In this document: positions 7,691 to 14,510 of the stretch, one piece after another
Layout of the letters: every line of letters starts with the position of its first letter
Position numbering within the stretch: the first letter of the stretch is position 1
Origin: Bacillus mesophilus
Lineage (GTDB): Bacteria > Bacillota > Bacilli > Bacillales > SA4
Assembly (NCBI RefSeq): GCF_011008845.1
Contig: NZ_JAAIWM010000005.1
Location: 303,621-367,620 of the forward strand
Direction: 5' to 3'
DNA: 64,000 nt
Notes under the pieces: generated by a model
Seen by the model: the letters and a program-made list of their open reading frames with translations, nothing else
Databases searched by the model: none
Told to the model about the DNA's origin: nothing
Position numbers and translations under genes: made by a program

Positions 7691-7783
7691 TGGTTGTTGT
7701 AGTACTGATCGAAAAAACGAACAAAAAGTAAAAACCCACCCTGATCTTTGCGCGGATTAAGCAGGATTTACTGCTTTTAGTAT

Positions 7784-7806
7784 AACCCAAATTTGGGTTC
7801 TTTTTA
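7784..7806 (+). terminator. terminator-like palindrome
   Basis: AACCCAAATTTGGGTT followed by CTTTTTAT. The region 7691-8060 otherwise shows no convincing gene. Confidence 0.5.
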
Positions 7807-8074
7807 TGCATGAATTTTGGTAAATAATAAGGGAGATTTCGCTAGAAATGCTGATAAATCAACAATGTATAAAACCAATCGACCCAACCAATCGAGACCA
7901 GAACATAAACAAACGTTGATATAACAGTAATAAATGACCAAATTAAAGGTACCCATTATGGATGTTATGTTAAGTAGCAATGAATACAATAATATAGATA
8001 CATAGTTATTCATAAATCAAAGGTTCATTAATACCATAAAATATTCGGTTCCACAACACAAAAAGGAGATAGTT

Positions 8075-8436
8075 ATGAAAGTGCCAATCCCGGAACGTGA
8101 GGACAGCTTAGTGTACCAATACATATATGTAAACTACCTAATCAACACGCTGGAAAGCGATCTGGCCAATGTGAAAGAGGTAAATTTCAAACTAGTTGAA
8201 GTTTATGAATCCTTAATAGAATCCACATTAAAGAAGCTGCGCCAGGATTTTTAAAAATTGAAAGAGGAATTTAAGCGAATTAGTATGAAGGTAGATGTAG
8301 ATCACGCCAAGTTGATAAACGAAGATTTCATAGAATATCACTTCTTTATTCGGGGGTATCATGGCACGAAGCGTATATTCGTCATCATTTTAGAAATGAA
8401 GCAAGTAGGATCCTAACTGAATACTTCCATAAATAA
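8075..8436 (+). pseudogene. broken hypothetical gene (nonsense plus frameshift)
   Basis: An ATG at 8075 after AAGGAGATAG opens a 59-codon frame ending in TAA (8252-8254). The same frame continues with KLKEEFKRIS and EYHFFIRGYHGTKRIF, and a shift of one base near 8380 then gives RHHFRNEASRILTEYFHK and a stop at 8436. Read through both lesions the product is about 119 residues with a coherent helical N-terminus and a YHG...EYF C-terminus, which resembles a short protein family common in Bacillus, though I cannot name it. Two disabling changes make it a pseudogene. Confidence 0.65.
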
Positions 8437-8448
8437 AAACTCGGCAAT

Positions 8449-8499
8449 CGCGTGCACGTTGTTTAAAAATGACGGCTCCTCTCCACAAACGTGCACGCG
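8449..8499. repeat. GC-rich 12-bp perfect inverted repeat
   Basis: CGCGTGCACGTT at 8449-8460 and its exact complement at 8488-8499 surround 27 bases; each arm contains the palindrome GTGCAC. There is no T-run. The GC content is unlike the surrounding AT-rich DNA. Confidence 0.6.
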
Positions 8500-9091
8500 A
8501 ACATCACATTTTAACTATCACATTTAAGTGAAGTTTATTTTCGAGAATGCCACACGCCAAACCTTAAAATATATTTAAATGCAAAAAACAATCTTGGAAA
8601 ATCCATATATATCAAGGTTTGTACGTTGTTTCATACATCAATACGTACCCCTTTGGCACAGTTACCTTACTTTTTTGCATTTGTTAGTGATAGTTAAATG
8701 AAACTGACACTCACCTACTTGTGATACTAAAGAATTAACCCCCTTCATTCTTTGTTCCTTGAATTATCTAGTGCTATTCTTACCTTACTCTCTCCTTTTT
8801 TAAGATACAAAGGACAAAACCCCAGGTGAATCATTAAACGGTTCCGATACTGTGGGGAAAACGTAAAAAAAACAGGTGAAATAGCATACCAAATCATAGT
8901 GATTTTAGCACCATAATTAGCAGTAGAAATAGCAAAAGAACGCTCGGAGTTTTTCATATCCAAGCGTTCTTTGTTTTTATTCCTTATTCAAGTAAAGCCC
9001 CCAATAGTTTAAGTGTATTTCTTCACAATCTTATTTAAATCAAACAAGAACCAACTATAGAACATAGTCATCATTACCTTTTATAACCTGT
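8500..9091. other. noncoding stretch with remnants
   Basis: No supportable gene. It contains a 12-bp inverted repeat (AAATGCAAAAAA at 8577-8588 and its complement at 8671-8682) and a bidirectional terminator at 8935-8972. A 72-codon minus-strand frame at 8745-8963 runs through that terminator and lacks a ribosome binding site. Confidence 0.5.
8935..8972. terminator. bidirectional terminator-like hairpin
   Basis: AAAGAACGCTCGG pairs with CCAAGCGTTCTTT around a T-rich loop, with T-runs on both strands. No gene close enough on either side is clearly served by it. Confidence 0.5.
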
Positions 9092-9247
9092 TCATACTTG
9101 CTTATGATGCTTAGAAAGTTCTTCCTTAACGTATGCTCTCCTCATTTCAACCCAGGATAACCTTCTAAATGTCAGAAATGATAGTACCATAATAAAAAGA
9201 TATTCAATATAAGGGGGACCAGCATTCTTGTCTATTATTCGACTCAT
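9092..9247 (-). CDS. small single-membrane-span hypothetical protein
   Basis: A 51-residue ORF with AGAGAGGTGTTTT before its ATG at 9247. Residues 13-28 (YIEYLFIMVLSFLTF) form a likely membrane span, followed by a basic and acidic tail. No family recognised. Confidence 0.45.
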   Translation of the reverse strand: MSRIIDKNAGPPYIEYLFIMVLSFLTFRRLSWVEMRRAYVKEELSKHHKQV

Positions 9248-9297
9248 AAAACACCTCTCTTTCTTTCGGTAACCTTACCCTTTACTTCAACAACAAA

Positions 9298-9326
9298 GGC
9301 CACTGTTCCTGCTCGGATCAATGGCC
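9298..9326. repeat. short hairpin, REP-like
   Basis: GGCCA and TGGCC arms around TGTTCCTGCTCGGATCA. A related core, TTCCTACTTCGAGATCAATG, occurs near 11210-11229 and a stronger hairpin with the same plan at 11279-11330. Confidence 0.35.
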
Positions 9327-9377
9327 GTTCATAACTTGCAATCGCACCCGTAAATTTAACAAGCAAATCGCCTTCAA

Positions 9378-10088
9378 TTATTTACTTTTCAAAGCCTTTA
9401 TAATTATGAAATGTGGATTTTTCATTAATCTTTCATACTTTTCTGGATCCTTTATTTTAAATTCTTTAGTAGGTTGTGGCTCGATCACTTTCTCAATTGA
9501 GAAATACTCAAGAGTTTCATTTAATATTAAATGAAGAGGTCGTCGAAAAAATGGGACTTCAATTAATTCCCCTTGTCTTTTCCATTTATCGACAATAAGT
9601 TCAGTAGAAAAGTAATTATCATTTACGGACAGTTTAATATCCATAAATGGATGGTGTACTGAAAAGAGCAATCTCCCTTCTGGTTTTAATATTCTCTGAA
9701 ACTCGCTAAAAGTCTTTCTCCAATCCTTAACGTAATGAAGTACCAGAGAACTTACAATAAAATCAAAAGATTCATCTTCAAAAGGTAGTTTTTTCTCTAG
9801 GTCTAGACATAAGACTTCAGCATTTTTTCCAATACGCCTTTTAGTAGCTGCTACCATTTCAGGACTTATATCAGATGCGGTTACTTTAGCACCAAGGTTA
9901 ACTAATTGAAGCGTATACCAACCTGCAGCACATCCTGCATCAAGAACCTTCAAGTTTTTTAAATCTGATGGAAATAGTTTAATCATCGCAGGTCTTTCAT
10001 AATCAATGTTATAAACGTTCTTTGTATCCACATTATGTTCATAATCTTTAGCAAGCTGATTATAGGCTTCTTCTACTCTAGTATTCAT
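9378..10088 (-). CDS. class I SAM-dependent methyltransferase
   Basis: A 236-residue methyltransferase of the Methyltransf_11 / UbiE-like type. The SAM-binding motif I is VLDAGCAAGWYT at about residues 50-61, motif II acid is in VTASDISPEM, and the post-I motif and SFDFIVSSLVLHYV follow in order. The C-terminal part (HHPFMDIKLSVNDNYFS) resembles small-molecule methyltransferases of Bacillus. The substrate is not predictable. It is a single gene in the island with about 90 bases to the next gene on each side, so it is probably accessory cargo. Confidence 0.85.
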   Translation of the reverse strand: MNTRVEEAYNQLAKDYEHNVDTKNVYNIDYERPAMIKLFPSDLKNLKVLDAGCAAGWYTLQLVNLGAKVTASDISPEMVAATKRRIGKNAEVLCLDLEKKLPFEDESFDFIVSSLVLHYVKDWRKTFSEFQRILKPEGRLLFSVHHPFMDIKLSVNDNYFSTELIVDKWKRQGELIEVPFFRRPLHLILNETLEYFSIEKVIEPQPTKEFKIKDPEKYERLMKNPHFIIIKALKSK

Positions 10089-10179
10089 ATGACCCCCAAA
10101 ATTTACTTTTTCACATAGTATTTAACATATGATATTTTACTAAATTCCGCGTTACTTGAATAAATAACTGTACATAAAC

Positions 10180-10532
10180 CTACCTTGTAGGAGTTGCCTG
10201 ATGGAAAACCATCTTCCAATTATCCTCTTTTAATTTCCATATAGAACTTCTTAATGAACTTATGTTATCAGTATGCCTTAAGGTCTTATACGTTGCTAAT
10301 ATTACATCTGGGGATAATTCTCTAATGTTGAAATCTGTAACTGTAAATTTGACCAAATTAACTTTTGAACCATTTTTTACTGAATCCAATTCTACTTGTT
10401 TATTATATATGTTCCCAGAGGTACCAAACTCTAAAAAATCATCTGCCAGGAGCTCATTAAATTCGCTATATTTATAAGTCATTAATCGTTTTCAAGTTCT
10501 AATATCATATCTCTTAGTAGAATAGTTTCCAT
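10180..10532 (-). pseudogene. DUF4440 / SnoaL-like protein, frameshifted near the N-terminus
   Basis: An ATG at 10532 with GGGAGAG before it opens METILLRDMILELEND and then hits TAA TGA; a one-base shift restores the frame into LMTYKYSEFNELLADDFLEF, which continues for 100 residues to 10180. The ELLADDFLEFGTSG segment and VKFTVTDF...YKTLRH...SSIWK...W.MVFHQ match the DUF4440 (NTF2-like) pattern. The start lies two bases from the stop of the acetyltransferase gene, so it was the second gene of a coupled pair. Expression from the internal ATG at 10482 would lack the first helix. Confidence 0.65.
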
Positions 10533-10533
10533 A

Positions 10534-11121
10534 TTACTCTCCCATTTTCTTCGCCTGATAACCTGATGATATTAAATCAGTGTGTTCTTCTCTTAACAGA
10601 GCAAATATGTAATTATCTCGCCACTCACCTCTTATTTTTATATTTTTGATAAGATGACCTTCTAAACGAAAGCCGCTCTTTTTTAGTAGTGCAATGGAAG
10701 CTTCATTCTCTTTGTCACACACAGCAAAGATTCTATGCATATTAAGTCTATGAAACCCTAATTCTTTTAAAGCATCAATAATCTCCTTACCGTAACCCTT
10801 ACCCCAATAATTCGAATTAAGAAAGTATCCTATTTCTGCTGTTTCAGTATATTCACTTCTTATCATAAATAAGGCATTTCCTATAACAATGTTAACTTCT
10901 TTTAATACAACTGCTAGGATATACATTTCTCTATTAGCTTCTTTTTGAAAGTCAATTTGACCCTTCAAGCTCTTTAGGGTTTGTTCCCGACTACTCGGCC
11001 CCCAAGTCAAAAATCTCACTACTTTGTTGTCTGATTTCATCTTGTATATATCTTCAAAATCATCATCTTTCAATTCTCTTAGAACTAGATTTTTTGTCTC
11101 TATAGCTTCAGTAATAATCAA
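10534..11121 (-). CDS. GNAT family N-acetyltransferase (RimJ/RimL-like)
   Basis: A 195-residue GNAT acetyltransferase that moves an acetyl group from acetyl-CoA to an amine. The RimJ/RimL features are LVLRELKDDDFEDIYKM near the start, EIGYFLNSNYWGKGYGKEII (the acetyl-CoA loop region) around residues 95-115, and NEASIALLKKSGFRLEGHL. The TTG at 11121 is preferred because GGAG lies eight bases before it; the GTG at 11130 overlaps that site. It is followed by the frameshifted DUF4440-like gene. In mobile elements such enzymes often modify drugs or peptides, but the substrate is unknown. Confidence 0.85.
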   Translation of the reverse strand: MIITEAIETKNLVLRELKDDDFEDIYKMKSDNKVVRFLTWGPSSREQTLKSLKGQIDFQKEANREMYILAVVLKEVNIVIGNALFMIRSEYTETAEIGYFLNSNYWGKGYGKEIIDALKELGFHRLNMHRIFAVCDKENEASIALLKKSGFRLEGHLIKNIKIRGEWRDNYIFALLREEHTDLISSGYQAKKMGE

Positions 11122-11130
11122 AAGTAACAC

Positions 11131-11441
11131 TCCTTAAAATTCCGCAAAGTAATTTTCCCTTCTTAAATCAGGATTGATTTTTATAACCTTTTATTTAATA
11201 AAAACATTGTTCCTACTTCGAGATCAATGCAAAATTAGAAGGGTTTATTCAAGTATTCTTCTACTTTAGCTTAATAAGTTCAACTTAAATGAGCGATAAT
11301 CCTCCTTGGATCATCGCCCCCTTAGTTGAAGGAAAACTACTTTTAAAAGAGCAATAATACAAGACTTCCATACAACTATCATTAAAGTAACCCTAAGTTG
11401 GGTATATTAACTTTAAGTAATAAAGGGAGTTGGTACACTAA
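11131..11441. other. intergenic region between divergent genes
   Basis: No gene seen. It must hold the promoters of the acetyltransferase operon (minus) and the secreted protein gene (plus), and contains the two-stem hairpin at 11279-11330. Confidence 0.5.
11279..11330. repeat. two-stem hairpin (REP-like)
   Basis: Outer arms TTCAACTTAA / TTAGTTGAA enclose GCGATAATCC / GGATCATCGC with a five-base loop. No T-run follows on either strand, so it is more like a repetitive extragenic palindrome than a terminator. Confidence 0.5.
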
Positions 11442-11894
11442 ATGAAAAAAGTCTTTATAGCACTTTTCGTATTATTTAATTTGGTTTTCCCACTTAAAAC
11501 TGATGCCTCAAGCTCCAAACAGTCAATTACTGATTTTAATAGTTCAATGGAACTTAACAATAGATACTTCGGTTATTTTATAACTCACTTATACCATGAA
11601 GAAATAATGGCTGCTATACAAGACTATTACGAACCTAAAGGAATTCAAGCCAACGGTTACGGTAATATACCTAATACACAGACTGTTCTTATCAGTTTTG
11701 GAGACTACGATAAATTCTCTTACGCATTGAAAATAACGCTAGCCCCAATAGGTGAAAATGGGAAAATACTAGGTACGGATACACTCTATTTTGCGGCTGA
11801 ACCGAGTCACTTTTGTTTAGATGACTTATCACAGAAAGAATATCCACGAGTAAAATTAATGCAGTATGAACACAATCCAGAGGTTAAATATTAA
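11442..11894 (+). CDS. secreted protein, DUF3888-like
   Basis: A 150-residue protein with a typical signal peptide: MKK, a hydrophobic core FIALFVLFNLVFPL, and a likely cleavage after TDASS near residue 24. The mature part has EEIMAAIQDYYEPKG, LISFGDYDKFSYALKITLAPIGENG and LYFAAEPS, which resembles the DUF3888 pattern of small extracytoplasmic Bacillus proteins. GGGAG precedes the ATG, and a terminator overlaps its last codons. Exported function is well supported, family assignment is moderate, role unknown. Confidence 0.7.
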   Translation: MKKVFIALFVLFNLVFPLKTDASSSKQSITDFNSSMELNNRYFGYFITHLYHEEIMAAIQDYYEPKGIQANGYGNIPNTQTVLISFGDYDKFSYALKITLAPIGENGKILGTDTLYFAAEPSHFCLDDLSQKEYPRVKLMQYEHNPEVKY

Positions 11895-11908
11895 CCTCTG
11901 GTTTTTTA
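11877..11908 (+). terminator. intrinsic terminator overlapping gene end
   Basis: CCAGAGGTTAA and TTAACCTCTGG arms followed by six T. The left arm lies within the last codons of the secreted-protein gene. Confidence 0.85.
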
Positions 11909-11939
11909 TTTTTATTCCACTAAACTTACCCGTTAGCCA

Positions 11940-12170
11940 TCCATGAAGCGCAAAATCAGCGCTTCACCACAGAGAATGAAAATGGTCTAGAACCGTCAAT
12001 ACTGATTCTACGGCTGGGAGAGGAAGGTCGTTTAACTATGGTGCGTTAGAGCCCATCCGTTAGTCTGACTCCATCGACCACGGTGCACCACTGACTGTCG
12101 CTCCCTTACGGGAAGCACACATGGTAGATTAATCCTATTCTGGTTGATGCACCAGCCTCTAATTTTAATT
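11940..12170 (+). ncRNA. candidate IS110 bridge RNA
   Basis: The 5' noncoding end of this IS110-type element folds into successive stem-loops. One is GAAGCGC / GCGCTTC (11945-11965). A second has outer arms GGTCG / CGACC (12026-12079) and inner arms ATGG / CCAT (12038-12056), a stem with a large internal loop as in the guide loops of known bridge RNAs. A third has GGTGC / GCAC outside and TCCC-TTAC-GGGA inside (12082-12118). In IS110-group elements this region encodes the RNA that pairs with target and donor DNA. The position and shape fit; the loops have not been matched to flanking DNA. Confidence 0.6.
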
Positions 12171-12195
12171 ATCGCAGTAGAAAGGATGTATTTCA

Positions 12196-13419
12196 ATGGA
12201 CGTAATCATTGAAAGGGCCTGTGGAATGGATGTCCATAAGGACAACATTACCGCATGTATCATCACTCCAGAAGGAAAGGAGATTAAAACTTTTTCTACT
12301 AAGACTGTGTTTTTAATCCAACTGGTTGACTGGATCAAACAGCACAATTGTACGCATGCTGCTATGGAAAGCACAAGTGTTTACTGGAAGCCTATTGTGA
12401 ACTTACTAGAATCTGAGGAGATTGAATTTTTAGTAGTAAATGCACAACATATAAAGTCAGTTCCAGGACGTAAAACGGATGTCAAAGATGCAGAATGGAT
12501 CGCCAAACTCCTTCGTCATGGACTAATCAAAGCCAGCTATATACCTGACAGGAACCAACGTGAACTACGCGAGCTTGTTCGTTATCGAAGAAGCATCATT
12601 GAAGAACGTGCAAGGCAGCATAATCATATTCAAAAGGTATTAGAAGGTGCGAATATTAAGTTAGGATCTGTTGTATCAGATATTATGGGAGTTTCGGCTA
12701 GAGACATGCTTAATGCGATTGCCGATGGAGAAGATAACCCTGAAATACTAGCCAACTTCGCTCGCCGATCAATGAAAAAGAAGAAGGAAGAGCTAGAGTT
12801 AGCACTTAAAGGATATATCCATTCTCATCAAAGACTTATGCTGAAAACCATTTTAAAGCACATTGATTTCCTAACTGAACAAATTGAGATGCTAGATTCA
12901 GAGGTAGAAGAAAGAATGCAATCCTACCAAGAAGATATTGAAAGATTAGATTCAATCCCAGGCATCGCCAGAAGAATGGCTGAACAGATTCTTTCTGAAA
13001 TTGGATTTGATGTGAAGAAGCAATTTCCAAGTGCCAGTCACATGTGTTCCTGGTCAGGTGTGGTTCCCGGACATAATGAAAGTGCTGGGAAGAGGAAATC
13101 ATCTAAAACTAAGAAAGGAAACAAATATTTAAGGTCAGCATTAACAGAAGCAGCTCATTCAGTAAGTGGAACTAAGAATTACCTTGGAGCACTGTATAGG
13201 AGTACAGCCTCGCGAAAAGGCAGGAAACGAGCAGGAATTGTTTTCGCTCATGCCATTTTGAGAATTTCTTATTACCTCTTAACACGTAAAGAAATGTATG
13301 TAGACTTAGGCGAAGACTACTTTGATAAAAAGAGACAGCAATCAATCGTAAGACATTCACTTCGAAGACTCGAAAGCTTAGGCTACACAGTCACTATACA
13401 AGAACCTCAAGCATCTTAA
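12196..13419 (+). CDS. IS110-family transposase
   Basis: A 407-residue DEDD transposase-recombinase. The N-terminal RuvC-like domain has GMDVHKD (Asp12), AAMEST (Glu58) and GRKTDVKDAEWIAKLL (Asp95, Asp98). A central coiled-coil region follows (around 195-240), then the C-terminal Tnp_20 domain with LDSIPGIARRMAEQIL and the serine-containing GHNESAGKRKSS. The enzyme works with a bridge RNA to recombine circular donor DNA into a target. Full length, with no frameshift, so the element may be active. It splits the island between the secreted protein and the sigma-like gene. Confidence 0.95.
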   Translation: MDVIIERACGMDVHKDNITACIITPEGKEIKTFSTKTVFLIQLVDWIKQHNCTHAAMESTSVYWKPIVNLLESEEIEFLVVNAQHIKSVPGRKTDVKDAEWIAKLLRHGLIKASYIPDRNQRELRELVRYRRSIIEERARQHNHIQKVLEGANIKLGSVVSDIMGVSARDMLNAIADGEDNPEILANFARRSMKKKKEELELALKGYIHSHQRLMLKTILKHIDFLTEQIEMLDSEVEERMQSYQEDIERLDSIPGIARRMAEQILSEIGFDVKKQFPSASHMCSWSGVVPGHNESAGKRKSSKTKKGNKYLRSALTEAAHSVSGTKNYLGALYRSTASRKGRKRAGIVFAHAILRISYYLLTRKEMYVDLGEDYFDKKRQQSIVRHSLRRLESLGYTVTIQEPQAS

Positions 13420-13616
13420 ACTAGTCAACTATCTATAAATGACCTCAAGATCGGCGCTCTCCCTTTTAAAAAATTGAATGAGCTGCGTCTATTTTAGTAT
13501 TGCCTTTTTTCCAATATTACAGAAGTTTATTTTCATGGTAGTTTAAGTGAAAACTTTCACAATATCAGAAAATCTTCTTACTAAAATCATACCAGAAAAT
13601 AACAGATTACAAAAAA
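13420..13616. other. noncoding region right of IS110 transposase
   Basis: Holds the right end of the insertion sequence and no supportable gene. It is AT-rich from about 13480. Confidence 0.4.
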
Positions 13617-13642
13617 GAAGCGGGATGTATCAAACCCGCTTC
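13611..13642 (-). terminator. intrinsic terminator of sigma-like gene
   Basis: GAAGCGGG and CCCGCTTC arms; on the minus strand the stem is followed by six T, 75 bases after the stop of the gene at 13718. Confidence 0.8.
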
Positions 13643-13717
13643 ATCCCCAAAATATCTTTTTATAACCAACTGAATTTAATTTATACTGAATTAGTCAGAT
13701 AATTCATTTTATAGAAA

Positions 13718-14083
13718 TTATCCAAAATTCTTAAATTCCAACATTTTAATGTTATATTTTTTTCGTAAAGCTGTTGTTATTTTTCTTTCCCCTTTATATA
13801 TAAGCTGCTTAATTCTTTCAGGTGTAAGGTTTAACATTTCCCCTACTTCCCTAAATTTCATAGGTTCACCATTGATCCCATATATAGAATCTAAGATTAA
13901 CTGTTCTCTATCTGATAAAACACTCTTATTTTCTTGGTAGACATTAATGAACTTTTTATACTCTTGTGATTCTTGCTCTTTTATTATTTTATAATAGCGC
14001 TTTCTTTCATGCATCTTCTCCTTTGTCCTCATCTCTAGATAGTAAAGAACATCTTCCTTTGTTATCATATAAAATGCTAACAA
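13718..14083 (-). CDS. sigma-70 region 4-like regulatory protein
   Basis: Up to 121 residues. The C-terminal half reads LSDREQLILDSIYG, FREVGEMLNLTPERIKQLIYKGERKITTAL, a sigma region 4 helix-turn-helix (about residues 57-108). There is no region 2, so it is not a full sigma factor; similar short proteins in phages and integrative elements act as transcription activators. The start is uncertain: AAAAGGAG lies just before a TTG at 14083, while the ATG at 14068 is 15 bases from it. It is divergent from the terminal recombinase gene, so it may control it. Confidence 0.75.
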   Translation of the reverse strand: MLAFYMITKEDVLYYLEMRTKEKMHERKRYYKIIKEQESQEYKKFINVYQENKSVLSDREQLILDSIYGINGEPMKFREVGEMLNLTPERIKQLIYKGERKITTALRKKYNIKMLEFKNFG

Positions 14084-14510
14084 CTCCTTTTACCTAATAG
14101 TCAGTCAATCACTCTAAAGCATAATTCGACAACTATTTTTATATACCTCCTGAACAGGATAACATGTGTTCTTAGAACGTTAATTATGTCAATCTACGAT
14201 TTAATTGATTATTAGACTTTATCAATCTTGCATAAAATTTACCGTATATCTAGTATACGAGATTTCAAACATGTTAATTTTTACATGCATACCGACTCAC
14301 TTTATTCCCGTTTAAATTAGTTTTGTTTCCCTTGATATTAATAGTAATATAAATATTCTCAAATCCCACCTTTATCATACTCACACTTACGAATACTTCA
14401 GTTTTATCATAACATTAGCTTTAACTACTCAACTGTGTACTAATAAATCCTAATCTAATTAGGTATTTTTCACCTCCTTTAATACCAATACTGTTACTAA
14501 AATTAAAGGA
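14084..14510. other. divergent regulatory region with palindromes
   Basis: 427 bases without a gene between the sigma-like gene and the recombinase. It contains the palindromes CGTATATCTAGTATACG (14242-14258), CCTAATCTAATTAGG (14449-14463) and an inverted pair GGTATT / AATACC (14462-14487) just before the recombinase. These are candidate operators. Confidence 0.45.

Larger units (their letters stand above)
11930..13440 (+). mobile_element. IS110-family insertion sequence (ends approximate)
   Basis: One transposase gene preceded by about 260 bases of structured noncoding DNA, starting right after a terminator and ending soon after the transposase stop. IS110 elements lack terminal inverted repeats and often lack target duplications, so the exact ends cannot be set from one copy. 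Confidence 0.8.

Noticed and set aside
7804..8013. 69-codon hydrophobic minus-strand frame
   Set aside because: No ribosome binding site and no conserved feature; hydrophobicity is explained by AT-rich DNA.
8745..8963. 72-codon minus-strand frame
   Set aside because: Its start lies in a bidirectional terminator hairpin and it lacks a ribosome binding site.
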